Below, piece by piece: positions 15,947-24,287 of a DNA stretch of 47,348 bases. The DNA is from Planctomycetota bacterium (GTDB taxonomy: Bacteria > Planctomycetota > UBA1135 > GCA-002686595). The position numbers were made by a program, and so were the translations under genes. Position 1 is the stretch's first letter; each line of letters starts with the position of its first letter. The notes beneath the pieces are model-generated. The model was not told the DNA's origin, did not search any database, and saw only the letters and a list, made by a program, of their open reading frames with translations. Where the stretch lies: contig JAQXEK010000024.1 of assembly GCA_029250885.1 (NCBI GenBank), positions 1-47,348 of the forward strand, in the 5' to 3' direction.

Positions 15947-16984
15947 CTAGATGCCCTCGCCGAAACCGGGGCCAGCGGGCTTGGGAGCAGGAGCGGGCTT
16001 AGCCTTGGGCTCTTCCTTAGGTGCGCTGGGCTTCTTTGCCGCCGGCTTGGGTGCGCGCTTTGGCTTCGCCTCTTTGGGCGCACCGGCCACGCCGAGGCCG
16101 AAGCCGCCGGATTCCTGGGATTCGGCCTTGGGCTCTTCTTTGCGAGGCTTGCGCTCAGGGCGCTCTTCACGGGGAGCACGCTCCTCCCGGGGAGCACGCT
16201 CCTCCCGGGGCTTGCGCTCTGCACGCTCCGCTCGCGGCTTGCGCTCGACGCGAGGCCGGCGCTCCTCATTGGAGTCACTCTCTTCGCGGGGCTGGCGCTC
16301 ACCGCGTCCACCGCGCTCTTCGTCACGACCACGGCCACGGCCGCGGCCGCCACGCTCGCGTCCACCGCGTCCACCGCGCTCGCCGTCTTTGCGGCCACCG
16401 CCGCGGCGCCCCTCGTTTGGGTCTTGGCCGTCTTCATGAGTCTCGATGATCTCAAGCGCGTAGGTCGGCAGCTCGACCGCCATCCAAAGGCTCTTGCGAT
16501 CGTAGAAGTCGATGCCCTGCTCCCACGCGTCCGTAGCGTCCACCTTTACGATGCAGTACTCCACCGCCGAGCGACGGCCGACTTCGCGGGCCTCTTCGAC
16601 GGTCGTGGCCAAGTGCAAGAAGCGGCGACGGCCACCGCGCAGACCGAAGCGCTCGAGGCGACCGCGGTCACGTGCGGGGATGCCGACAAACAGGTCGAAG
16701 GGAGGCTCGGCGCCCTCGCCCGGATCGATCTCGACCGAGTGGCCGTAGAGGGCGCAGATCTTGCCGTCCTGCATGTCGTAACGAGCGCGATCGCCAGCCT
16801 TGATGGCGGACTCGAGGTCATCCTCGGTGAGGTCGTCACCAGTGCGCTCAATCAAGGCACGCAGCACGTCCTCGACCGGGGCCCAACCCTGGCGGTCGAG
16901 CTGGACATCAAAGTCAGAGGGCTGGTGGCGCAGCATGTACGCCAGGAGGCGGGTCACACGTTCGATGGTTGCTTGTTCGGGCAT
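15947..16984 (-). CDS. KptA/Tpt1-family RNA 2'-phosphotransferase-like protein with long disordered RGG/RE tail
   Basis: 345 residues from ATG 16984; the open frame reaches GTG 17095, but those 37 extra residues look like leader. Residues 8-180 align with KptA/Tpt1, which removes a 2'-phosphate from RNA using NAD+: LRH at 18-20, GHS at 81-83, the GLRGGRRRFLHL block at 114-125, and VGRR then VDA further on. Two sites differ from active KptA: the usual IRAxQGHS reads ICALYGHS (C77 for Arg), and the NAD-contacting LYHGT reads LFVGI (98-102). Residues 185-345 are low complexity: a Gly/Arg (RGG-like) part, then tandem R-E-E-R-A-P repeats, then Lys/Pro/Ala. The tail suggests RNA or ribosome binding. 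The enzyme may be altered or may do other ADP-ribosyl chemistry. Confidence 0.8.
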   Translation of the reverse strand: MPEQATIERVTRLLAYMLRHQPSDFDVQLDRQGWAPVEDVLRALIERTGDDLTEDDLESAIKAGDRARYDMQDGKICALYGHSVEIDPGEGAEPPFDLFVGIPARDRGRLERFGLRGGRRRFLHLATTVEEAREVGRRSAVEYCIVKVDATDAWEQGIDFYDRKSLWMAVELPTYALEIIETHEDGQDPNEGRRGGGRKDGERGGRGGRERGGRGRGRGRDEERGGRGERQPREESDSNEERRPRVERKPRAERAERKPREERAPREERAPREERPERKPRKEEPKAESQESGGFGLGVAGAPKEAKPKRAPKPAAKKPSAPKEEPKAKPAPAPKPAGPGFGEGI

Positions 16985-17139
16985 GTTCTTGTCGTCGGCG
17001 ATAGGCGCCGGGAGAGGTCTGTTCGGGGTTGGCGCGGGGCCGCTGCGGGGTTGTTTGTCCGTGCGGCTTAGGGCGCAGAGGGTCGGTGGAGCCACGGCAT
17101 GATTCGCCGGAGTCCAATGCGACCTATAATTGAGGGCGC

Positions 17140-17145
17140 ATCCTA
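17140..17145 (-). promoter_or_regulatory. -10 element TAGGAT upstream of the kptA-like gene
   Basis: The minus strand reads TAGGAT followed by GCGCCCTCAA. The layout resembles the pus10 and glyQS promoters, where TAGAAT is followed within 3-4 nt by GCCCTCG. It implies a leader of about 150 nt to ATG 16984. Confidence 0.35.
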
Positions 17146-17162
17146 CACGATTGCAAGGCCAA

Positions 17163-18689
17163 CTACGAAGGGTCCGGTGGCATCAACTCGCCTTCGCTGG
17201 CCGCAATCACAGCGGCGCCACAGGAGTCCGACCACACGTTGACCGTAGTGCGCAGCATATCCAGGGGCCTGTCGACCGCAAGAATCAGCGCGGCGCCCTC
17301 AACCGGTAGCCCCAGGGTCGTGAGGATCGTGAGCATCATCACGAGCCCCGCCGAGGGAATGCCAGCCGCCCCGATGCTCGCCAGCAGCGCCATCATGACT
17401 ACCAAGCCCTGGTCTGCGTAGGTCAGGTCAAACTGCCCCATGGACTGGTAGTACTGGGCCAGAAACACGACGCCGATGCACTCGTAAAGCGCGGTGCCGT
17501 CCATGTTGATCGTTGCGCCCAAGGGTAAGGTGAAGGATGCGATCTTGCCCGAGGCACCGCCGCGCTTCTCCACTGTGTCCAGGGTCACCGGCAGGGTCAT
17601 GCTGGACGAGCTGGTGCTGAAGGCTGTCATGAGCGCAGGGCTCATGGCCTTGAACCACTTGCGCGGAGACACGCCGCCGAAGAACTTCAGAATCAAGGGC
17701 AGCACGACGCAGGCGTGGATCACCAGGGCGATCGTCACCGTAAACATGTACAAGAGCAGCGGCTTAAAGACGCCGAAGCCGGTGCCGGCCACCACGCCGA
17801 CCAGCAGCGCGAAGACGCCGTAGGGCAGCAGCTTCAGGATCCCTTCGGCCATGGCGATCATGACGGCGTAGGCGCTCTCGAAGAACTCGGTGATGCGGGT
17901 CTTGTGAGGATCGTCGGCGCGGGTGATGAAGGTACCGAAGATGAGCGCGAAGAAGATCACTGACAGCATCGAGCCGTTGCTCGACAGGCTCTCAAAGATG
18001 TTTGTAGGCACCATGCGCTTGAGTACGTCGATGAAGCTCGCGTCCGGTGCGATGTCCTGGCCAGAGATCGGCGAGAGCCCCAGCTCGGCGCCCGTTCCCG
18101 GTTGGATGATCGTGACGAGGATCTGCCCCACAAGGACGGCCAGCAGGCTGGTCGCGATGTAGTAACCGAAGGTCTTGCCCCCCAGGCGACGCAGGTCCTT
18201 CATCGCGCCAACACCAGCGACGCCGGTGATGATCGAAGTCAAGATCAGGGGCACGATGAGCATCTTCAATAGCGCCAGGAAGATGTCAGCCACGAACTTG
18301 AAGGGCGCCAAGGCCGCCGCTCGCGATGAGCTCGGGTCCAGCTTTAGGTTGACCGAAACCGGCTTCTCTTGGCCGATCTCCAGCCAGATCACGTCGCCAT
18401 TCGAGCAAGAGGCCATAGCCGCTTCGAAGTCCTCGGGACTGGTCAGGTCCAAGACCTGCTCTTCCTCGGAGCCTCGATGAAGGGTCACGGACGAAGCAAT
18501 GGAGCCCTTCTCCAGTCCCCCCTTACTCGCCTTCGCCGCGGGCCCGGAGGCCGCAACCAGCCGAATACCCCCCGCATCCTCGGTCCATTTGGCCCCACTG
18601 TAGGCGGGACCATCGAGACCAAACTGCAAACCGAAGCCGACGAGCACGCCCGCGGCCATCCAGATCAAGACCTTCCAATGAAAACTCAT
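17163..18689 (-). CDS. Dicarboxylate/amino acid:cation symporter (DAACS) with PDZ-like insertion
   Basis: 508 residues of the SDF/DAACS family (GltP, DctA), which imports glutamate, aspartate or C4-dicarboxylates with Na+ or H+. Diagnostic segments are the Ser-rich AFSTSSSSMTLP hairpin, the NMDGT motif in ATINMDGTALYE, and DRPLDMLRTTVNVWSDS near the C-terminus. Between helix 1 (about 5-25) and helix 2 (about 130) is an insertion of about 90 residues (30-120) not found in ordinary members. Its pattern (RLVAASGPAAKASKGGLEKG, then SPEDFEAAMASCSNGDVIWLEI) resembles a PDZ domain and should lie outside the cytoplasm. The ATG has TAGGGT 6 nt upstream, so it is probably leaderless. The gene is divergent from the GMC oxidoreductase, 36 bp apart. 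Confidence 0.88.
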   Translation of the reverse strand: MSFHWKVLIWMAAGVLVGFGLQFGLDGPAYSGAKWTEDAGGIRLVAASGPAAKASKGGLEKGSIASSVTLHRGSEEEQVLDLTSPEDFEAAMASCSNGDVIWLEIGQEKPVSVNLKLDPSSSRAAALAPFKFVADIFLALLKMLIVPLILTSIITGVAGVGAMKDLRRLGGKTFGYYIATSLLAVLVGQILVTIIQPGTGAELGLSPISGQDIAPDASFIDVLKRMVPTNIFESLSSNGSMLSVIFFALIFGTFITRADDPHKTRITEFFESAYAVMIAMAEGILKLLPYGVFALLVGVVAGTGFGVFKPLLLYMFTVTIALVIHACVVLPLILKFFGGVSPRKWFKAMSPALMTAFSTSSSSMTLPVTLDTVEKRGGASGKIASFTLPLGATINMDGTALYECIGVVFLAQYYQSMGQFDLTYADQGLVVMMALLASIGAAGIPSAGLVMMLTILTTLGLPVEGAALILAVDRPLDMLRTTVNVWSDSCGAAVIAASEGELMPPDPS

Positions 18690-18695
18690 GGACGT

Positions 18696-18701
18696 ACCCT
18701 A
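18696..18701 (-). promoter_or_regulatory. -10 hexamer TAGGGT (symporter gene)
   Basis: On the minus strand TAGGGT ends 6 nt before ATG 18689. It faces away from the plus-strand -10 at 18714-18719, with only 12 bp between the two hexamers. Confidence 0.45.
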
Positions 18702-18713
18702 GCAAGACGAGGG

Positions 18714-18719
18714 TAAAGT
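18714..18719 (+). promoter_or_regulatory. -10 hexamer TAAAGT (GMC oxidoreductase gene)
   Basis: TAAAGT ends 6 nt before ATG 18726 with no ribosome site. Its -35 region overlaps the start region of the divergent symporter gene, so both promoters can hardly be occupied at once. Confidence 0.45.
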
Positions 18720-18725
18720 ACCTGC

Positions 18726-20408
18726 ATGATCCGTGACCTTGGTGCATCAGAATCCGCCCCGGCGGACGGTCTCGACTACGACGTGGTCGTAGTCGGCTCG
18801 GGGCCTGCCGGAGGAGTCGTGGCTGCAGAATTGCGCCGCGCACGTCCGGATTTGACCATCTGCGTGCTGGAAAGCGGCCGCCTGCGCCCCGGCGTCTTCG
18901 GCGATAAGCTGCGCCGGACGCCCTATCCCGGCCGTGGAATCCGCATCAAGCCCCACTCCCGCGAGCGCGTGCTCGGCGGCGCCTCGACCACCTGGTCCGG
19001 GCTTTCGTCGCCCATGGACCCAATTGAAATGGAGCCGCGCCCCTGGCTCGAGCAGTCCGCCTGGCCCCTGTCCCCCACGGAGCTCGCGGTCTACTACCAA
19101 GGAGCCGCAGACCGCTATCGCTTCGCGCCACCGGTCGCCTTTAATCCACAGACGGACCACGAGGCCGGCTTGGCGTCGATCCGCGCCAAGGGCAAGTTCC
19201 AACCCACGTGGAATGCGGTCGAGGAGAAGATCTTCCTGGCAGCCGAAGATCCCCAGGACTTCGGTGCCGAGCTCAAGGACCTGTACGATTCCGGCAACGT
19301 GGACCTGTGGCTGGACGCATCGGTCACGAACCTAGTGACCGAGAACGGACGGGTGGTCTGCGCTAAGCTGGCCACTTCTAAGGGCGACAGATTCGATGTG
19401 CGCGGCGGCACCTTCGTCGTCGGCTGCGGCGGCATCGAGAACGCGCGCCTTTTGCTAAACTCCGGCTTGCCCAACGACAGGGACGTCATCGGTCGCTACA
19501 TGATGAACCACCCGAAGAACTACGGGGGCGTGGTGACCCTGGCCGAGCCAACGCGCAGCCTGCCCTACTTCTTTGGCTGCATCTGGAAGGGCTTTGCCGG
19601 CTACGGTGGCCTGCGTCTGCCCGATGCGAAGCAGCGCGAGGAGCAGCTGGTGAACAGCTATGTGCGGTTTGAGCCGCTGTTCCCCTGGAGCGACAACCGC
19701 GGCGTCGAGGCCCTGGTTCATCTCGTTAAGCGCTCGAAGTTCCTACTTACCGGCTGGAAGAAGACGAAGAAGGACGAGCTGATCGAGCTGCGGGACTACT
19801 CCGAGACCGGCGACGACTCAGAGCTGGACGAAGAGCACCTTTCGTACTTCGGCCTAATTGCGCGCCTCGTACGCCACCTGCCCAGTGTGCTCGCCTACGT
19901 CAAGAGCCGCATCCTCGATCGCGGTGGCCCGCTGATCAAGCGCGTGCGTATCCGCAACTTTATGGAGATGGAGCCCGTTGCCGCAAACCGCGTCGTCCTG
20001 TCCACGGACCCAAGCGAGGTCGACAGCTTCGGCATGGCTCTGCCCATCGTCCACCACGACACGGTCCTGCGCGACCGGCGCAGTCTCTTGCTGCTGCACG
20101 AAGCCCTTAAGTCCGAGTTGGCGCGCACTGGATTTGGCGAGCTCAACACCGACCTCGCCAACCAAGACCCCTGGCCCATCAACCAGGACGCCTCCCACCA
20201 CATCGGGACGACACGCATGGGCTCTGATCCATCAAGCTCCGTGGTCGACAACAACCTCAAGTTCCACGGTCTAGACGGCCTGTACCTCTCGGGCGCATCC
20301 GTCTTTCCGACAAGTGGTTGCGCGAACCCCACCTACACCATTGTCGCCCTTGCCATCCGGCTTGGCGAGCACCTCGCCCAAGAGCTGCCCCAAGCCACGG
20401 CCAACTAA
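18726..20408 (+). CDS. GMC-family FAD-dependent oxidoreductase
   Basis: 560 residues. The N-terminal Rossmann motif GSGPAGG (24-30) binds FAD, and LGGASTTWSGLS is the second GMC block. The C-terminal GMC domain contains ASHHIGTTRMGSD with the catalytic His and ends with LSGASVFPTSGCANPTYTIVALAIR. GMC enzymes oxidise alcohols, sugars or sterols. There is no signal peptide, so it is cytoplasmic. It is followed after 38 bp by a Rossmann dehydrogenase-like gene with its own leaderless -10, so the two may act on the same metabolite. The substrate cannot be told from sequence. Confidence 0.88.
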   Translation: MIRDLGASESAPADGLDYDVVVVGSGPAGGVVAAELRRARPDLTICVLESGRLRPGVFGDKLRRTPYPGRGIRIKPHSRERVLGGASTTWSGLSSPMDPIEMEPRPWLEQSAWPLSPTELAVYYQGAADRYRFAPPVAFNPQTDHEAGLASIRAKGKFQPTWNAVEEKIFLAAEDPQDFGAELKDLYDSGNVDLWLDASVTNLVTENGRVVCAKLATSKGDRFDVRGGTFVVGCGGIENARLLLNSGLPNDRDVIGRYMMNHPKNYGGVVTLAEPTRSLPYFFGCIWKGFAGYGGLRLPDAKQREEQLVNSYVRFEPLFPWSDNRGVEALVHLVKRSKFLLTGWKKTKKDELIELRDYSETGDDSELDEEHLSYFGLIARLVRHLPSVLAYVKSRILDRGGPLIKRVRIRNFMEMEPVAANRVVLSTDPSEVDSFGMALPIVHHDTVLRDRRSLLLLHEALKSELARTGFGELNTDLANQDPWPINQDASHHIGTTRMGSDPSSSVVDNNLKFHGLDGLYLSGASVFPTSGCANPTYTIVALAIRLGEHLAQELPQATAN

Positions 20409-20434
20409 CCGCCCCGCCAACGCCGCCCCCCGGC

Positions 20435-20440
20435 TAAGCT
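20435..20440 (+). promoter_or_regulatory. -10 hexamer TAAGCT for leaderless transcription
   Basis: TAAGCT ends 6 nt before ATG 20447. It lies in a 38-bp space after the GMC gene, so the downstream gene can be transcribed alone. Confidence 0.45.
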
Positions 20441-20446
20441 GACTCC

Positions 20447-21532
20447 ATGTCCACCCCCGCCCACGCTCCCAAGAAGGTCCTCATCCTTGGATCCGGTCAG
20501 CGCATCCTCAACGCCGCGCTGCCCGCTTTTGAGGCTCTTCCGGAGCTCTATTCCGTGGATGGTATCTTTGCACGCAAAGAGAAGCAGCTCGAGACCAAGC
20601 GCGGAACCACCAGCGTCGAGCCGATTGAGCAGCTGGACAACGCGCGTATAGCGGGCACGGACCTGATCTTTATCTGTGTCTCAAAGGCCGCCGTTCCTAA
20701 CGTGCTCGAGCACCTCGGCAAGCTGGACGTCTCCGGCACGGACCTTTTGATCGACACCCCGGTCCTGTTGTTCAAGCACCTGTCCCACTACGGCAAGTTT
20801 GCGCCCTTCCGCAACGTCTGGGTGGCCGAGGACATGAGCACCCTGCCCTGGCTTGAGACCCTAGACCTGGCGCGCAAGAACGAGTCCCTTGGCGAGCCCG
20901 TCAGCCTGACCCTGTACCAGTCCGCCTACGCCTACCACGGCCTCGCCTTGGCCAAGACCCTGCTGGGCGACTCGGCCATTAGGAGTGTACGGCGGCGCAG
21001 GGCTGGGGGTAAGTCCTCGACCCGCATGCTGAAGCTGAGCGGCGGCAAGACCTGCCTAATCCACGATCCGCGCGACTACGAATCGGGACACTTTGCACTG
21101 CACATGCGGGGTGCCACGATCACCGATCGCCCCCACCGCGACCACCTGCACCTCGACGGTATCGTCGAGGAGCAAGGCGGCCAGCTGCTGTACACTGGCT
21201 TCCAAGTCCAGGGCAAGAGCGGTCTGCACAAGACCAGCATGGCCCCCTTCGAATCCGAGCTCTTTGGCCCCGTGGCCGCTGCCAAGCGAGGCGCCAGCGT
21301 CGTCGCCCACATGGACGCCTTTAAGCGCGTCGGCTTCGCGCGCCTCCTGCAGGATATCCACTCCGGAAAGGGCGCCTATCCCTTGATCGAAGCCATCGAC
21401 GACATGTGGATCGACTACGTCGTTGAAAAAACCGGCCGCTGGTTTGCCTGTCCTCTGTCCAGCGCTCGCTCGCCCCTAGCCCGCGGCTGGGTCGGCATGG
21501 CCACGGGACTGGCCTCGAAGATCAAGTCCTAG
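20447..21532 (+). CDS. Rossmann-fold (Gfo/Idh/MocA-like) oxidoreductase
   Basis: 361 residues. The N-terminus KKVLILGSGQRILNAALPAFEAL is a NAD(P)-binding Rossmann start in the style of Gfo/Idh/MocA proteins. FICVSKAAVPNVLEHL and DLLIDTPVLLF follow, as in that family (the usual EKP site is here DTP). The C-terminal part is less conserved. With the GMC enzyme before it, a role in sugar or inositol redox is possible. There is no signal peptide or membrane helix. The 126 bp after its stop hold nothing I can support. Confidence 0.65.
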   Translation: MSTPAHAPKKVLILGSGQRILNAALPAFEALPELYSVDGIFARKEKQLETKRGTTSVEPIEQLDNARIAGTDLIFICVSKAAVPNVLEHLGKLDVSGTDLLIDTPVLLFKHLSHYGKFAPFRNVWVAEDMSTLPWLETLDLARKNESLGEPVSLTLYQSAYAYHGLALAKTLLGDSAIRSVRRRRAGGKSSTRMLKLSGGKTCLIHDPRDYESGHFALHMRGATITDRPHRDHLHLDGIVEEQGGQLLYTGFQVQGKSGLHKTSMAPFESELFGPVAAAKRGASVVAHMDAFKRVGFARLLQDIHSGKGAYPLIEAIDDMWIDYVVEKTGRWFACPLSSARSPLARGWVGMATGLASKIKS

Positions 21533-21658
21533 TGCTGTCGAATGGTGGCCCGACCCGGCTTTTCTCGACGGACGATTAAGAGATCCGAGCTTCTGGCCCC
21601 GACCCCAACGCCGGTCCACCTACTTAGCGATTTCTCAAGTATGGCCTTAGGGGGCTAC

Positions 21659-24232
21659 TCACTCCCAAGCCCCACCCACAGGTCGGCCCCGCGCATTAAT
21701 ATAGATCGGCCAGCCCAAGTACATTCTATCGGAGTCCCAGGTGGGCCAGGCTTCAAGGACAATACGGGCTTGGGACGGTTGGAAGCGAACCAAGCCGAAG
21801 CCGGGGGCGCGGTTCATTTGTAGCTTCGGCTCACGGCCATTCTCCTCGGGGTTAGCGACTGCGAGCATGGTGATGCGGTTGCCGAAGCCGTCGAGGTAGT
21901 CCCCGGTGTAGCGCGGTGTGGTGGGCTCGCCTGACGCCGTGACGGGACGGTTCGCGCCGGGCTTGGAGGGCATCCAGCGGCGGGGCCAAGTGTTGCCCAT
22001 GGCGGGGCTAGTAAAGGCCACGGTGCCGTTGCGGTGGGCGTCCGTACCGTACCAGCTGACAGTTCCTAGGTGTTGGTCTCCGCAGAGGTGCAGGGCACCG
22101 GCCTCGGCCAGCATCTCGACCGCGCGGTTGCGCGCCGCTTGGGGCCAGCCGTTGGAGTCGCCGTCGGCAACGGGTGCGTCGTTAGCAGGGTACTCTCCGG
22201 GCAACGGGGGCTGCTGGCGGCCAACGGTGACGTCGCTCTTGGTGTCCGCGGGCAGACTGTGTGCGCAGGCGAAGGGCGACTGGGACAAGGCGACCTTGGT
22301 CCAAGCGGTGGGTTGTCTGGTCCTGGCCCAGCCTTTTAAGAAAGCCTCCTGTTCGTCGCCGAGTAGGCTTGCGTCAGGGAAGTCGCTTGCGCGAAGGTCG
22401 AAACCCTCGGCCTGGGACCAGCCGTTCTTAAAGTCGGCCCCAGGTGCCATCACGCTGGGGCTGTCCTTCCACATGCGATCCGCAAGCACGGCGAAGTCCA
22501 CGCCGCCCCAGGTGAAGTCCGTCGTGTAGGTCGTGATGCCCTTGCCGATGAATGGGCTGACCCGGGTCGGCGGCAGGTTGCTGGTGAGGCTGCGGTGGAC
22601 CACGTTCACAAACTTAGCCGGCATACGGTATCCGCCGGAGTCTTGGGCGGTCAGGCCATTGCGAGCCTCGGCGTGGATCCCGCCGGCGCCCCAGAGGTTG
22701 CCGTGGAAGACGTCGTGGTCATCGGGCACCATGACCGAGGGGCGATCGCGCAAGAGGTCGCGGAAGGCCCAAAGGAAGCGCCGGTACTTGGTCTGGTAGT
22801 CCTCGATGGACAGATCAAGGTCCTGGCGGTTGGGCCCCGTGATGTCGCCTTCGTAGATCTGATCGCCGCTGAAATACAGAAAGTCCGGGTCCTCGGCCAT
22901 AACGCGCTCAACCAGCTGCTCGTGGGGAAACCAGAGCCCACTGTGATTCCAGGCAATCGGGCCGACTTGATTCTTGAGGCAAGAGAGCGAGGCCAAGACC
23001 CAGTCCTCTTTGGCCTGAGGCTCCGCACGGATTAAGCCGCCGAAGGTGGAGCCCTGGACATCCCCCTTGGCGCTGAGGGGCGCCGCACTTGTGCGCGCGA
23101 GACCTGGCAGCTCGACCCGGTACGGGCGCGCCGTTCCATCGGGCAGGTCGCGATAGCCGTCCACTTCGAAACAGGCCAGGTCACTGCCGTCTTCGGTTCG
23201 GGTGCTGGTGCCGGCGAGCTCCCACTTGCCATCGTGGCCCTCGAGCCACAGTTCGGCCGTCCGCCCGTCGCCGTCGCCGAGGGCGGCTAGGTGTGCGGTC
23301 AGGCGCAGTGTAGAGCCCCCCTGTGCAGCTGCGCTCCGGTCGACCAAATAGGTTGTCGCGAGGATCGGGCCCATGGCGCGCTCGGGATGCTCGGTGGCAC
23401 CGGTCAGGTGGAAGTCCGAGAAGGCAAACCCAAGCGAGCTGTCTTCGGCACCAAGTGCGGAGAAGAGCGACAGGGAGCCGCCCAGGTCTGCGCCGGGAAA
23501 GTCGTCGATGTAAAGACTGGCGATCCGGTCGGGTGAGGTCGGCTGCTGAAACCCGCCCGCCCAGGCGATGGCGGAGAGTCGCCCCCGGTCTTGCAGGGCG
23601 TCGCCGTGGGGTTCGTAGATAAGCGAGACCAGGATAGACCCTTCGTCTAAGTCGACGCGCTGGTCGGCTTCGGCCAGGACACGCAGTCCGTCGAAGTCGA
23701 CCTTACCCGGCACGGTCCAATAGCCGGGGCGCTCCATAGGATCGTGAAAGCTCGAGATACGCAGGCGGCCCTCGTGATTCACGGATAGCAAGAGCCCCCC
23801 ATCGACGGCGGGTGCCTGCTGCACCAGGGCGCTGCGCTGGTACTTCACACCGGGCCCTCCGACTCCAAATAGCAGGCCTGCGTGTGCCCCATTGCGCCAC
23901 TTGGCACCCACCCTACCCGGGGTCTCCAGCCGCAGCTTCAGCCGAATGGGCTCGAGAACCGGGGCCTCGATCGTGCGCGTAAGCAATGCGAGGGTTCTGC
24001 CCGAGGTCCCCGCCTTGCTGTTGCGGCACTCGACGGTTGTGCCACGCACCTGCCAGTCCTCCTGGCGGGTGGCGTGCCAGTCGGCACCGGGCCAAGCCCG
24101 AACGACTCCGTTGCCCGGGCCAACCGCGGCACCCCAGGAGTCCTCGAACCTTTCCGGGGACTGGACAGCGCCCGTGTGGCAGGCAACGAGGCAAAGGGCA
24201 AGAGCGACGGCTAGTCGAAGGGGTGCGGTCAT
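21659..24232 (-). CDS. Exported PhoD-like metallophosphatase lipoprotein
   Basis: 857 residues. The N-terminus ends in LCLVAC, a lipobox with Cys at about 18, so the protein is probably a lipoprotein. An N-terminal beta-rich region (about 25-400) precedes the PhoD/calcineurin-type catalytic domain. Metal-site motifs are FSGDQIYEGD (near 452), VPDDHDVFHGN (near 505) and LCGDQHLGT (near 716). PhoD enzymes hydrolyse phosphodiesters and monoesters and often serve phosphate scavenging. The large N-terminal part resembles concanavalin-like or other carbohydrate-type modules, but I cannot name it. It is the last of three adjacent minus-strand phosphatase genes, 55 bp after the Shewanella-type phosphatase. 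Confidence 0.85.
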   Translation of the reverse strand: MTAPLRLAVALALCLVACHTGAVQSPERFEDSWGAAVGPGNGVVRAWPGADWHATRQEDWQVRGTTVECRNSKAGTSGRTLALLTRTIEAPVLEPIRLKLRLETPGRVGAKWRNGAHAGLLFGVGGPGVKYQRSALVQQAPAVDGGLLLSVNHEGRLRISSFHDPMERPGYWTVPGKVDFDGLRVLAEADQRVDLDEGSILVSLIYEPHGDALQDRGRLSAIAWAGGFQQPTSPDRIASLYIDDFPGADLGGSLSLFSALGAEDSSLGFAFSDFHLTGATEHPERAMGPILATTYLVDRSAAAQGGSTLRLTAHLAALGDGDGRTAELWLEGHDGKWELAGTSTRTEDGSDLACFEVDGYRDLPDGTARPYRVELPGLARTSAAPLSAKGDVQGSTFGGLIRAEPQAKEDWVLASLSCLKNQVGPIAWNHSGLWFPHEQLVERVMAEDPDFLYFSGDQIYEGDITGPNRQDLDLSIEDYQTKYRRFLWAFRDLLRDRPSVMVPDDHDVFHGNLWGAGGIHAEARNGLTAQDSGGYRMPAKFVNVVHRSLTSNLPPTRVSPFIGKGITTYTTDFTWGGVDFAVLADRMWKDSPSVMAPGADFKNGWSQAEGFDLRASDFPDASLLGDEQEAFLKGWARTRQPTAWTKVALSQSPFACAHSLPADTKSDVTVGRQQPPLPGEYPANDAPVADGDSNGWPQAARNRAVEMLAEAGALHLCGDQHLGTVSWYGTDAHRNGTVAFTSPAMGNTWPRRWMPSKPGANRPVTASGEPTTPRYTGDYLDGFGNRITMLAVANPEENGREPKLQMNRAPGFGLVRFQPSQARIVLEAWPTWDSDRMYLGWPIYINARGRPVGGAWE

Positions 24233-24287
24233 CTTGGTTGCGTAGAAGGTTGGCTTGGGGAGGCTTGCGGCACAGCCGGGGTGTGGA

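Noticed and set aside
15896..17071. Long plus-strand ORF (391 residues) rich in Leu, Ala and Gly
   Set aside because: It is the antisense shadow of the low-complexity kptA-like tail and contains no recognisable domain.
16984..17095. Upstream GTG start (17095) for the kptA-like gene
   Set aside because: The extra 37 residues are Pro-rich and unlike the family start, and a normal ATG immediately precedes the conserved domain.
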